This document shows, in pieces, positions 39,040-47,496 of a stretch of DNA of 64,000 bases. The stretch comes from Paracoccus pantotrophus. Its GTDB lineage: Bacteria > Pseudomonadota > Alphaproteobacteria > Rhodobacterales > Rhodobacteraceae. Below the pieces are notes generated by a model, which worked only from the letters and a program-made list of their open reading frames with translations, had not been told where the DNA came from and searched no databases. The DNA lies in the NCBI RefSeq assembly GCF_008824185.1, contig NZ_CP044423.1, positions 385,501 through 449,500 of the forward strand, given 5' to 3'. Within the stretch, counting starts at the first letter, position 1; every line of letters begins with the position of its first letter. The position numbers and the translations under genes are program-made.

Positions 39040-39495
39040 TCAGAACAGCGCCGCGCAGTCGCGGATGATGCCAAAGGCGAAGCCGCCGCCGCTGGCATCC
39101 GCCACCGTGCCGCACCAGCGCCCGTCGCTGGAAAACAGGCTCTTGCTGCCCCTGGGACGATAGGCGACGCGCTTGCCGGTCACGGTGAACAGGTTCAGCG
39201 TGCCCGAGCCGTTCGGGGCGTAATAGCCGACGACCGTGCCGTCCGCGGTGAAGATCACCCGCTTCTCATTGGCCGGATTGCGCGGCGAATTGGCATAGCG
39301 CGAGGCGCTGTTGGCCGGGCTTGCCGCCGAATTGGCGGCGGCATGCGGCGAGTTCGCCTGCCGCGAGGGCTGGTTCTGCGGCGCGCCCGGCCCAAGGTCG
39401 AAGGGCAGGCGCGTCTGGTCCAGCAGGAATAGCGGCGCATCCGCCAGCGCAGGCAGGGCGCAAAGCATCAGGGCGGCGAGCGGGGCAAGGCGCAT
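39040..39495 (-). CDS. secreted protein with short Ala-Asn-Ser repeats
   Basis: A signal peptide (MRLAPLAALMLCALPALA) leads a 151-residue product. Residues about 47-76 hold a degenerate repeat with Ala-Asn-Ser spaced by about five residues (QANSPHAAANSAASPANSAS). After it comes a compact domain, FTADGTVVGYYAPNGSGTLN and LFTVTGKRVAYRPRG, with two cysteines. The NSPxN-type repeat recalls other exported alphaproteobacterial proteins of unknown function. Confidence 0.68.
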   Translation of the reverse strand: MRLAPLAALMLCALPALADAPLFLLDQTRLPFDLGPGAPQNQPSRQANSPHAAANSAASPANSASRYANSPRNPANEKRVIFTADGTVVGYYAPNGSGTLNLFTVTGKRVAYRPRGSKSLFSSDGRWCGTVADASGGGFAFGIIRDCAALF

Positions 39496-39543
39496 GTCGG
39501 AACCGTTTCGTCTGGTTCCGACACTATGGCGCGGCGCGGCGGT

Positions 39544-41187
39544 TCAGACCAGCCGCTCGTTTTCCATCGCGGCGCGGACGAAGCCGGCGAACAGCGGCGC
39601 GGGCTGGAACGGCTTCGACTTCAGCTCGGGATGCGACTGCACGCCGATGAACCAGGGATGGTCGCGATATTCCACCACTTCCGGCAGCCGCCCGTCCGGC
39701 GACATGCCGGAAAAGCACAGCCCGGCCGCCTCCAGCTGGTCGCGGTATTTCGCATCCACCTCGTAGCGGTGGCGGTGGCGGTCCTCGATCTCCAGCGCGC
39801 CGTCATAGACTTCCGAGATCTTCGAGCCCGGCGTCAGCACCGCCGTATAGGCGCCCAGCCGCATGGTGCCGCCCTTGTCGTCGGTCAGCTTGCGCTGCAC
39901 GGTGTAATTGCCCTGCACCCATTCCTTGAGGTGATAGACGACCGGGGTGAAGCGGGTCTTGCCGGCTTCGTGGTCGAACTCCTCGGAGCCGGCGTCGGGC
40001 ATGCCGGCCAGGTTCCTGGCCGCCTCGATCACCGCCATCTGCATGCCCAGGCAGATGCCCAGATAGGGCACCTTCTTCTCGCGCGCGTATTTCGCCGCGG
40101 CCACCATGCCCTCGGTACCGCGCTCGCCGAAGCCGCCGGGCACGATGATGCCGTTATAGCCGTCCAAGAGATGCGCGCCTTCGCCCTCCAGCTTCTCGCT
40201 GTCCACCCAATCGGCACGCACGCGGACGCGATTGGCCATGCCGCCATGGGTCAGCGCCTCGGCGATGGATTTGTAGGCGTCTTCCAGCTGGGTATATTTG
40301 CCGACCACGGCGATGCGGACCTGGCCCTCGGCATTCTCCAGCCGGTCCATGACATCCTCCCAGCGCGTCAGGTCGGGACGCGGCGCGGGGCTGATCTGGA
40401 AGGCGTCCAGCACCGCCTGGTCCAGGCCGGCGCGGTGATAGGCCAGGGGCGCCTCGTAGATCGACTTCAGGTCATAGGCCGGGATCACCGCATCGGGGCG
40501 GACGTTGCAGAACAGCGCGATCTTGGCGCGTTCCTTTTCCGGGATCGGCTGCTCGCTGCGGCAGACCAGCACGTCCGGGGCGATGCCGATCGAGCGCAGT
40601 TCCTTGACCGAATGCTGGGTCGGCTTGGTCTTCAGTTCGCCGCTTGCGGCCAACCAGGGCAGCAGCGTCAGATGCACGAAGATGCATTGCCCGCGCGGGC
40701 GTTCCTGGGCGAATTGCCGGATCGCCTCGAAGAAGGGCAGCCCCTCGATATCGCCCACCGTGCCGCCGATCTCGCAAAGCATGAAATCGACCTCGGCCTC
40801 GCCCACGGCCAGGAAGTCCTTGATCTCGTTGGTGACGTGGGGAATGACCTGGATGGTCTTGCCCAGATAGGCGCCGCGGCGCTCCTTTTCCAGCACGTTG
40901 GAATAGATCCGCCCCGACGAAACCGAGTCGGTCTTGCGCGCCGAGACGCCGGTGAAACGCTCGTAATGGCCCAGGTCCAGGTCGGTCTCGGCACCGTCGT
41001 CGGTCACGAAGACCTCGCCATGCTCGAAGGGGCTCATGGTGCCCGGATCGACGTTCAGATAGGGGTCGAGCTTGCGCAGCCGGACGGTGAAGCCGCGCGC
41101 CTGCAACAGCGCCCCCAGCGCCGCCGAGGCCAGCCCCTTGCCGAGCGAAGAAACCACGCCGCCGGTGATGAAGATGTAACGCGCCAT
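39544..41187 (-). CDS. pyrG: CTP synthase
   Basis: The 547-residue enzyme aminates UTP to CTP. The synthetase half (1-265) has FITGGVVSSLGKGLASAALG and the RKLDPYLNVDPGTMSPFEHG segment. The glutaminase half has the nucleophile in GICLGMQMAVIEAARN and the His-Glu pair in GVQSHPELKSKPFQP. It follows secG on the same strand, a common Rhodobacterales order. An inverted repeat precedes it. Confidence 0.98.
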   Translation of the reverse strand: MARYIFITGGVVSSLGKGLASAALGALLQARGFTVRLRKLDPYLNVDPGTMSPFEHGEVFVTDDGAETDLDLGHYERFTGVSARKTDSVSSGRIYSNVLEKERRGAYLGKTIQVIPHVTNEIKDFLAVGEAEVDFMLCEIGGTVGDIEGLPFFEAIRQFAQERPRGQCIFVHLTLLPWLAASGELKTKPTQHSVKELRSIGIAPDVLVCRSEQPIPEKERAKIALFCNVRPDAVIPAYDLKSIYEAPLAYHRAGLDQAVLDAFQISPAPRPDLTRWEDVMDRLENAEGQVRIAVVGKYTQLEDAYKSIAEALTHGGMANRVRVRADWVDSEKLEGEGAHLLDGYNGIIVPGGFGERGTEGMVAAAKYAREKKVPYLGICLGMQMAVIEAARNLAGMPDAGSEEFDHEAGKTRFTPVVYHLKEWVQGNYTVQRKLTDDKGGTMRLGAYTAVLTPGSKISEVYDGALEIEDRHRHRYEVDAKYRDQLEAAGLCFSGMSPDGRLPEVVEYRDHPWFIGVQSHPELKSKPFQPAPLFAGFVRAAMENERLV

Positions 41188-41243
41188 CGAGGGGCCCCCG
41201 TGAGTAATCCAATAAGAGATCGCGGCCCGAATCTGGGCGGTTT

Positions 41244-41277
41244 CACGGGACTCGAGTCATATCCGATTTGTCCCGTG
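41244..41277 (-). promoter_or_regulatory. inverted repeat upstream of pyrG
   Basis: CACGGGAC and GTCCCGTG are perfect 8-base arms with an 18-base spacer, 57 bases before the pyrG start. It could be a leader hairpin or an operator; there is no T run. Confidence 0.35.
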
Positions 41278-41304
41278 GCCGCAACGGACCGCAAGTTGTT
41301 GTAA

Positions 41305-41323
41305 GGGGCGCCGGATGCGCCCC
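41305..41323 (-). terminator. probable terminator of secG
   Basis: GGGGCGC, a 5-base loop and GCGCCCC form a strong stem 12 bases after the secG stop, followed on the minus strand by TTACAACAAC rather than a pure T run. Confidence 0.5.
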
Positions 41324-41335
41324 CAAGTTCTGGTG

Positions 41336-41854
41336 TCAGTTGTTGGCCGGTGCCGGGCTTTCCTGCGCGGGTTCCCCGGCAGCAGGCGGCGTCACCGGCG
41401 CGGTCGCGGGCGCGCTGCTGTCTTCGGCGGGTGCAGCGGGCGCCTGGGCCGGGGTTTCGGCCGCGGGAGCCGTTGCGGGGGCCGGCGGCGCCACCGGCTG
41501 GCCGGCGCCCGGAACCACGGGCTGGCCCGCGCCGGGCGGCGGGGTATAGTCGCCGATGCCGGGCAGGCTGGTCGCCGGGGCCTGCTGGGTGCCGCCCAGG
41601 TTCAGCTGGTCCACGATCGAGCCGCTGGAGGCGTTCTGCGCGGCGATCAGGGTCAGCGTCATCGAGGTGATGATGAAGCCGATGGCGAAGATCCAGGTCA
41701 GGCGCGACAGCGCATTGGCCGCCTGGCGGCCGGTCATGACGCCGCCTCCGCCGCCGCCCATGCCAAGGCCGCCGCCTTCGGACCGCTGCAACAGCACCAC
41801 CCCGATCAGCAGCACGGCGAGGATCAGATGCACGGTAAGAACGACGTTTTCCAC
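41336..41854 (-). CDS. secG: preprotein translocase subunit SecG
   Basis: The 172-residue protein has the two SecG helices (VVLTVHLILAVLLIGVVLLQ and LSRLTWIFAIGFIITSMTLT) around the RSEGGGLGMGGGGGGVMTGR loop. A long Pro/Ala-rich C-terminal tail is typical of alphaproteobacteria. It works with SecYE in export. I chose GTG 41854 because AAAGG lies 7 bases upstream and it yields MENVVLTVHLIL; GTG 41857 or ATG 41869 are alternatives. Confidence 0.9.
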   Translation of the reverse strand: MENVVLTVHLILAVLLIGVVLLQRSEGGGLGMGGGGGGVMTGRQAANALSRLTWIFAIGFIITSMTLTLIAAQNASSGSIVDQLNLGGTQQAPATSLPGIGDYTPPPGAGQPVVPGAGQPVAPPAPATAPAAETPAQAPAAPAEDSSAPATAPVTPPAAGEPAQESPAPANN

Positions 41855-41923
41855 CACGGGGCCTTTCATTCAGCGACGCGCCTATCTAGTCACCAAGGCG
41901 CGGATTGGCAAGCGGGGGCGGGC

Positions 41924-43357
41924 ATGGGCGCGTTGATGATCCAGGGGACCGGGTCGAATGTGGGAAAATCCCTGCTGGTGGCGGGGCTGTGCCGGGCGGC
42001 GCTGCGGCGCGGGATCAATGTCGCGCCCTTCAAGCCGCAGAACATGTCGAACAATGCCGCCGTGACCCCGGACGGGGGCGAGATCGGCCGGGCGCAGGCG
42101 CTGCAGGCGCGGGCGGCGGGGCTGGCGCCCTCGGTCCACATGAACCCGGTGCTGCTGAAACCCGAGACCGACCGCGCCGCGCAGGTGGTGGTGCAGGGCC
42201 GCGCCGCGGCGCGGGCCGCCGCGGCGGATTACGGGGCGCTCAAGGCGCGGCTGATGGGGGCGGTGCTGGACAGTTTCGCCCGGCTGCGCGCCGCGCATGA
42301 GCTGGTGCTGGTCGAGGGCGCGGGCAGCCCGGCCGAGGTCAACCTGCGCGCCCGCGACATCGCCAATATGGGATTCGCCCGCGCCGCCGATGTTCCGGTG
42401 GTGCTGGCCGGCGACATCGACCGCGGCGGGGTGATCGCGCAGATCGTCGGCACCCAGGCGGTGATCGACCCGGCGGATGCGGCGATGATCCGCGGCTTCG
42501 TCATCAACCGCTTTCGCGGCGATCCCTCGCTGTTCGATGCCGGCCGCGCCTTCATCGCCGAGTGCACCGGCTGGCCGGACCTGGGGCTGGTGCCGTGGTT
42601 CCCGGATGCCGCGCTTTTGCCGGCCGAGGATGCGGTGGACCTGCGCCGCGCCCTGGGCTCGGGCGGGCTGCATGTTGCCTGCCCCATGCTGTCGCGGATC
42701 GCGAATTTCGACGATCTCGACCCGCTGGCGGCCGAGCCGGGGGTGCGGCTCAGCATGGTGCCGCCCGGACGGGCGCTGCCGGGCGATGCCGACCTGGTGG
42801 TCCTGCCGGGCACGAAATCGACGCGGGGCGACCTGGCCTTCCTGCGCCAGCAGGGCTGGGACATCGACCTTTTCGCGCATCTGCGGCGCGGCGGGCGGGT
42901 GCTGGGCATCTGCGGCGGCTATCAGATGCTGGGCCGCTGGATCCACGACCCCGAGGGCCATGACGGCGACCCCGGCAGCACCCCCGGCCTGGGCCTGCTG
43001 GAGGTCGAGACCCGCATGGCGCCCGACAAGCGCCTGACGCGGGCCCAAGGCACCGCGCTCGGCCAGCCGGTCGAGGGCTACGAGATCCACATGGGCCGCA
43101 CCGAGGGGCCCGACTGCGCCCGCCCCTTTGCCCATATCCCCGAGCCGGACGGCGCCACCAGCCCCGACGGGCGCGTCGCCGGCACCTATCTGCACGGGCT
43201 GTTCTCGGGCGATGCGTTCCGCGCCGCCTGGCTCGAGCAGTTCGGCGCGGCCTCGGCGCTGGATTACGGCGCGGGGGTCGAGGCGGTGCTGGACCGGCTG
43301 GCCGCGCATCTCGAGACGCATCTGGACATCGACCGGCTTTTCGCGCTGGCGCGCTAG
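41924..43357 (+). CDS. cobQ: cobyric acid synthase
   Basis: The 477-residue enzyme amidates adenosylcobyrinic diamide four times in cobalamin synthesis. The N-terminal P-loop-like domain has MIQGTGSNVGKSLLVAGLCR and INVAPFKPQNMSNNAAV. The C-terminal glutaminase has ILGICGGYQMLG with the nucleophile Cys, and GTYLHGLF supplies the His. Cobalamin is the cofactor of the mutase encoded at 9163. The stop lies in a 28-bp imperfect tandem duplication. Confidence 0.96.
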   Translation: MGALMIQGTGSNVGKSLLVAGLCRAALRRGINVAPFKPQNMSNNAAVTPDGGEIGRAQALQARAAGLAPSVHMNPVLLKPETDRAAQVVVQGRAAARAAAADYGALKARLMGAVLDSFARLRAAHELVLVEGAGSPAEVNLRARDIANMGFARAADVPVVLAGDIDRGGVIAQIVGTQAVIDPADAAMIRGFVINRFRGDPSLFDAGRAFIAECTGWPDLGLVPWFPDAALLPAEDAVDLRRALGSGGLHVACPMLSRIANFDDLDPLAAEPGVRLSMVPPGRALPGDADLVVLPGTKSTRGDLAFLRQQGWDIDLFAHLRRGGRVLGICGGYQMLGRWIHDPEGHDGDPGSTPGLGLLEVETRMAPDKRLTRAQGTALGQPVEGYEIHMGRTEGPDCARPFAHIPEPDGATSPDGRVAGTYLHGLFSGDAFRAAWLEQFGAASALDYGAGVEAVLDRLAAHLETHLDIDRLFALAR

Positions 43358-43390
43358 GGACCGGATTTTCGCACTGGCGCACGAGGGGCC
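43335..43390. repeat. 28-bp imperfect tandem duplication across the cobQ stop
   Basis: Bases 43335-43362 and 43363-43390 match at 23 of 28 positions. The first unit holds the cobQ stop TAG (43355-43357). The second runs into a 12-bp palindrome, GGGGCCGGCCCC (43385-43396). Confidence 0.6.
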
Positions 43391-43410
43391 GGCCCCTTGC
43401 GCCGGCGCGG

Positions 43411-44064
43411 CTAGAGGGTTTGCGCCAGGATGCGCTCGGCCTCGGCCAGGCAGGGGGTCAGGCGGGCGCGGTCCTCGCCGGGAAAGAAGCGGGCGCGTAC
43501 GGCGGTGGGCATCGGCGCCGGCTCGGCGATGACCACCTGGGGGCCCAGCGATACGTTCTCGGCCTGCCAGCTTTGCGCCAGGGCGATCTGCCCGGCCTTG
43601 GTGGCGCCATAGCTGCCGAAGAACTTCTGCCCGGCGCGCTTGTCGTCAAAGAACAGCGCCGTGCCCTTGCGGGCGCGCAGCAGCGGTTCGATCAGGTTGA
43701 TCAGCCCGCGCGTGGCGACGATGTTCAGGTCGACCGATTTCTGGAAATCCTTGGCGTCGATATGGCCGGCCGGCGACAGCGGCGCGGCATGGATCGCCGT
43801 ATGCGCCCAAAGATCCAGCCCGCCCCAGCGTTCCATCACCGCCCGGACCATCTGCACCATGGCCTGCGGTTCGCCCACATCCATCGGCGCCAGCGTGGCC
43901 GAACCGCCGGCCTTGCGGATGCGGTCGTCCAGTTCCTCAAGCGCGCCGGTGGTGCGGGCGACGGCCAGGATATGCCAGCCGCGCGCGGCAAGGGTTTCGG
44001 CCAAAGCGGCGCCAAGGCCGCGCGATGCGCCGGTGATCAGCGCGATTTTGTCATGCTCGGTCAT
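43411..44064 (-). CDS. short-chain dehydrogenase/reductase
   Basis: The 217-residue Rossmann protein has the nucleotide loop ALITGASRGLGAALAETLAA, APMDVGEPQA and the catalytic YxxxK in FGSYGATKAGQIALAQSWQA. The catalytic Ser region is less clear (GTALFFDDKRAGQKFFGSYG). The substrate is unknown. Confidence 0.88.
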   Translation of the reverse strand: MTEHDKIALITGASRGLGAALAETLAARGWHILAVARTTGALEELDDRIRKAGGSATLAPMDVGEPQAMVQMVRAVMERWGGLDLWAHTAIHAAPLSPAGHIDAKDFQKSVDLNIVATRGLINLIEPLLRARKGTALFFDDKRAGQKFFGSYGATKAGQIALAQSWQAENVSLGPQVVIAEPAPMPTAVRARFFPGEDRARLTPCLAEAERILAQTL

Positions 44065-44172
44065 GGTGCCGATTTCGCACCGGCCGCGGCGCCGCGCAAG
44101 CCCCTTGCGGCGGGGCTGCCGGCAACTGCGTCACATTGACCTTGTCGACCGTGCGGCCGCCTGCGGAGGCCT

Positions 44173-44625
44173 TCAGTCGGGCTGCTGCAGCTTGGCCAGG
44201 GCCGACTGGCATATGCCCAGGCCCAGCCAGCGGCAACCGTTGCAGATCCGCTCCAGATCCCTGGGCTGCAGCCGTGCCGCGGCGCGGGCCTGGGCCTCGG
44301 CCCAGGTCATGCGCTGGCCGGGGCGGATGTCCAGCGCCGCGGCATGGCGCCGGTCCAGCCGGCCGATCCGGTCGTCCGCGGCGCAGCCCATGCCGCGCCG
44401 CGACGGGCAGGGGGCGCAGATCGAATCGGCCATGACGGTAAAGACCACCGGCACCTGCGGATCGGCGCGCAGCCGGCCCAGGACGACGGCGTTCATGTTC
44501 CGGGTGAACTCGGGCGAATAGCCGCGTCCCTGCCAGCCGATCGAGCAAAGCACGTGATGGGGGCGCAGCAGAACGGCCCCGGCACTGGTCCGGGGCCGAT
44601 CCTGATCCTGGTGGGGCGCGCTCAG
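44173..44625 (-). CDS. DUF1284 domain protein with clustered cysteines, uncertain start
   Basis: The frame has the DUF1284 signature LLRPHHVLCSIGWQGRGYSP EF and cysteine groups CAPCPSRRGMGC and CNGCRWLGLGIC, suggesting an iron-sulfur or zinc site. The conserved part begins only about 17 residues after the gltA stop and the frame has no ATG, GTG or TTG before it. The best guess is a CTG at 44623-44625 overlapping the gltA stop, giving about 150 residues, read by coupling with gltA. The GTG at HHV would cut the conserved motif. Confidence 0.65.
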   Translation of the reverse strand: MSAPHQDQDRPRTSAGAVLLRPHHVLCSIGWQGRGYSPEFTRNMNAVVLGRLRADPQVPVVFTVMADSICAPCPSRRGMGCAADDRIGRLDRRHAAALDIRPGQRMTWAEAQARAAARLQPRDLERICNGCRWLGLGICQSALAKLQQPD

Positions 44626-45914
44626 CGGGCGTCCAGCGGCTTGTAGTCGCGCCGCGGAGAGCCGACATAAAGCTGGCGCGGGCGGCCGATCTTGTTCTGC
44701 GGATCGGCGATCATCTCCTTCCACTGCGAGATCCAGCCGACGGTGCGCGACAGCGCGAAGATCGGCGTGAACATCGAGGTCGGGAAGCCCATGGCTTCCA
44801 GAATGATGCCCGAGTAAAAATCGACGTTGGGATAGAGCTTCTTCGAGACGAAATACTCGTCCTCCAGCGCGATCTTCTCCAGCTCCTTGGCGACCTGCAG
44901 CGTCGGGTTGTTGTGGACGCCCAGCAGGTCCAGCACCTCGTCGGCCGATTCCTTCATCACCTTGGCGCGCGGGTCGAAGTTCTTGTAGACGCGGTGGCCA
45001 AAGCCCATCAGGCGGAACGGGTCGTTCTTGTCCTTGGCGCGGGCGATGAATTCCGGGATGCGCTCGACCGAGCCGATCTCGCGCAGCATCTCCAGGCAGG
45101 CCTGGTTGGCGCCGCCATGCGCCGGGCCCCAGAGGCAGGCGATGCCGGCGGCGATGCAGGCGAAGGGGTTCGCCCCCGAGGAGCCGGCCAGCCGCACGGT
45201 CGAGGTCGAGGCGTTCTGCTCGTGATCGGCGTGCAGCGTGAAGATGCGGTCCATGGCGCGGGCCAGGGCCGGATCGACGTGATAGGGCTCGGCCGGGACC
45301 GAGAAGCACATGTGCAGGAAGTTGCTGGCGTAATCCAGTTCGTTACGCGGATAGACGAAGGGCTGGCCCAGCGAATACTTGTAGGCCATGGCGGCGATGG
45401 TCGGCACCTTGGCGATCAGCCGGATCGAGGCGATCTCGCGCTGCACCGGGTCGTTGATGTCGATCGAATCGTGATAGAAGGCCGACATCGCCCCCACGAC
45501 GCCCACCATGGTCGCCATCGGATGGCTGTCGCGGCGGAAGCCGCGGAAGAAATAGTGCATCTGTTCATGCACCATGGTGTGGCGGGTGATCCGGGTCTCG
45601 AAATCGACCAGCTGGTCCTTGTTGGGCAGTTCGCCGTAGAGCAGCAGGTAGCAGACCTCGAGGTAATGCGATTCCGAGGCCAGTTGCTCGATGGGATAGC
45701 CGCGATACCACAGCTCGCCCTTGTCCCCGTCGATATAGGTGATGGTCGAATCGCAGGACGCGGTCGAGGTAAAGCCGGGGTCATAGGTGAAAACGCCCGC
45801 CTCGCCGTAGAGCTTGCGGATGTCGACGACATCCGGGCCCGCGGTCGGGGACAGGACCGCGAGGTCGTAATCCTTGCCCGCCAGATGCAGTCTTGCGGCT
45901 TTCTGTTCTGCCAT
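44622..45914 (-). CDS. gltA: citrate synthase
   Basis: The 430-residue type II enzyme condenses oxaloacetate and acetyl-CoA. It has FTSTASCDSTITYIDGDKGE, the catalytic histidines in LHADHEQNASTSTVRLAGSS and GFGHRVYKNFDPRAKVMKES, and DYKPLDAR at the end. It lies downstream of gltX on the same strand, separated by a perfect 16-bp palindrome. Confidence 0.97.
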   Translation of the reverse strand: MAEQKAARLHLAGKDYDLAVLSPTAGPDVVDIRKLYGEAGVFTYDPGFTSTASCDSTITYIDGDKGELWYRGYPIEQLASESHYLEVCYLLLYGELPNKDQLVDFETRITRHTMVHEQMHYFFRGFRRDSHPMATMVGVVGAMSAFYHDSIDINDPVQREIASIRLIAKVPTIAAMAYKYSLGQPFVYPRNELDYASNFLHMCFSVPAEPYHVDPALARAMDRIFTLHADHEQNASTSTVRLAGSSGANPFACIAAGIACLWGPAHGGANQACLEMLREIGSVERIPEFIARAKDKNDPFRLMGFGHRVYKNFDPRAKVMKESADEVLDLLGVHNNPTLQVAKELEKIALEDEYFVSKKLYPNVDFYSGIILEAMGFPTSMFTPIFALSRTVGWISQWKEMIADPQNKIGRPRQLYVGSPRRDYKPLDAR

Positions 45915-45936
45915 TCCCAGTTCCTTTCACCTGTCT

Positions 45937-45952
45937 CCGGCCCGCGGGCCGG
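45937..45952. other. perfect palindrome between gltX and gltA
   Basis: CCGGCCCGCGGGCCGG forms a strong self-complementary site 17 bases after the gltX stop and 23 bases before the gltA start. It might act as a weak terminator or leader hairpin; no T run follows. Confidence 0.4.
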
Positions 45953-45968
45953 GTGATGGGTGCGGGTC

Positions 45969-47375
45969 TCAGCCCGCTTGATCCTGCAGCCGGGCCACCG
46001 TTTCGCCGCGGCCAAGCGCCAACATCATGTCGAACACGCTGGGGGTGGAACTGCGCCCGGCCAGCGCCGCGCGAAGCGGCGCCGCGACCTTGCCCAGCCC
46101 CAGCCCGTGCGACTCGCCAATCCGCTTGACGGCCGCCTCGAGTTCGTTGCGATCCCAGCTAGCATTCTGCACCGCGGCAGTCAATTCAGTCAGTATACCA
46201 CGGGATACAGTATCCAGCGCCGCCGCCGCCTTTTCCTCGACCGCGACCGGCCGGTCGATCAGCGCGAAATGCGCCTGGTCGAGCAGCGCGGGCAGGGTCT
46301 TGGCCTTGGCCTTCAGCGCCTCCAGTGCCGGAAGCAGCCGGGCGGTCTGGGTCTGGGACAGGGGCGGCGCACCGGTCGCGGTGCGGAAAGCCGCAATTTC
46401 CTCCAGCAATTCGGCATCGCCCATCCGGGCGATATGCCAACCGCTGACATGTTCCAGCTTCTTGAAATCCAGCCGGGCCGGGGCCTTGCCGATGCCGTCC
46501 AGGTCGAACCAGGCCATTGCCTGGGCGTCGTCGAACAACTCGTCGTCGCCATGGCTCCAGCCCAGCCGCGCTAGGTAGTTGCGCATCGCCGCCGCCGGAT
46601 AGCCCATGGCGGCATATTCGTGCAGGCCGACCGCGCCATGGCGCTTGGACAGCTTTTTCCCGTCCGGCCCGTGGATCAGCGGGATATGGGCAAAGACCGG
46701 GATGTCCCAGCCCATCGCCTGATAGATCTGGATCTGCCGCGCGGCATTGGTCAGGTGGTCGTCGCCCCGGATCACATGTGTCACGCCCATGTCGTGATCG
46801 TCCACCACCACCGCCAGCATATAGGTCGGCGTCCCGTCCGAGCGCAGCAGAACCATGTCGTCCAGCTGCGCATTGCCGAAGGTCACCTCGCCCTGCACGG
46901 CATCGCGCACCACCGTCTCGCCGTCGCGCGGCGCTTTCAGCCGGATCGCATAGGGCCCTTCGGGCAGGCTGGCCGGATCGGCGTCGCGCCAAGGCGACAG
47001 GAACAGGGTCGAACGCCCCTCGGCCCTGGCCTGTTCGCGGAAGGCCTCGATCTCCTCGGCGGTCGAGAAGCATTTATAGGCGGTGCCGTTTTCCAGCATG
47101 GCGCGGGCGATTTCGGCATGGCGGGCGATTCCGGCGAACTGGCTGACCGGCTCGCCGTCCCAGTCCAGGCCCAGCCAGCGCAGGCCCTGCAGGATCGCCT
47201 CGGTCGCCTCGGGGGTCGAGCGGGCGCGGTCGGTGTCCTCGATCCGCAGCAGGAATTTTCCGTCCCGCCCGCGGGCATAGAGCCAGTTGAAGAGCGCGGT
47301 CCGCGCGCCCCCGATATGCAGGTAGCCGGTGGGCGAGGGCGCGAAGCGGGTCACGACGGGGCGGGAATCAGTCAT
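45969..47375 (-). CDS. gltX: glutamyl-tRNA synthetase
   Basis: The 468-residue class I synthetase has the HIGH-type motif in RFAPSPTGYLHIGGARTALF and KMSKS-type KKLSKRHGAVGLHEYAAMGY. It charges tRNA-Glu, and possibly also tRNA-Gln in organisms that use the amidation route. ATG 47375 gives the family start; the open frame extends upstream without support. A short stretch near residues 385-405 (bases 46155-46220) uses unusually AT-rich codons. Confidence 0.96.
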   Translation of the reverse strand: MTDSRPVVTRFAPSPTGYLHIGGARTALFNWLYARGRDGKFLLRIEDTDRARSTPEATEAILQGLRWLGLDWDGEPVSQFAGIARHAEIARAMLENGTAYKCFSTAEEIEAFREQARAEGRSTLFLSPWRDADPASLPEGPYAIRLKAPRDGETVVRDAVQGEVTFGNAQLDDMVLLRSDGTPTYMLAVVVDDHDMGVTHVIRGDDHLTNAARQIQIYQAMGWDIPVFAHIPLIHGPDGKKLSKRHGAVGLHEYAAMGYPAAAMRNYLARLGWSHGDDELFDDAQAMAWFDLDGIGKAPARLDFKKLEHVSGWHIARMGDAELLEEIAAFRTATGAPPLSQTQTARLLPALEALKAKAKTLPALLDQAHFALIDRPVAVEEKAAAALDTVSRGILTELTAAVQNASWDRNELEAAVKRIGESHGLGLGKVAAPLRAALAGRSSTPSVFDMMLALGRGETVARLQDQAG

Positions 47376-47496
47376 CAGCGGTCCGGTCAGTTTCAGAAAA
47401 CGGGGCCATCGGCCATGCCCGTTAATCCTTTCGAAAGGTCGGCATGCCAATCTTGGCGCCACAGATAAGCAAGTGGCACGGCAAGGACAAGTTTTG

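Noticed and set aside
41870..41923. Cobalamin riboswitch before cobQ
   Set aside because: Only 54 bases separate secG and cobQ, too short for that element, and no B12 box was seen.
47376..47496. LexA box of the GTTC or GAAC-N7-GTTC type between gltX and comEC
   Set aside because: I found no such pair in the gap by eye.
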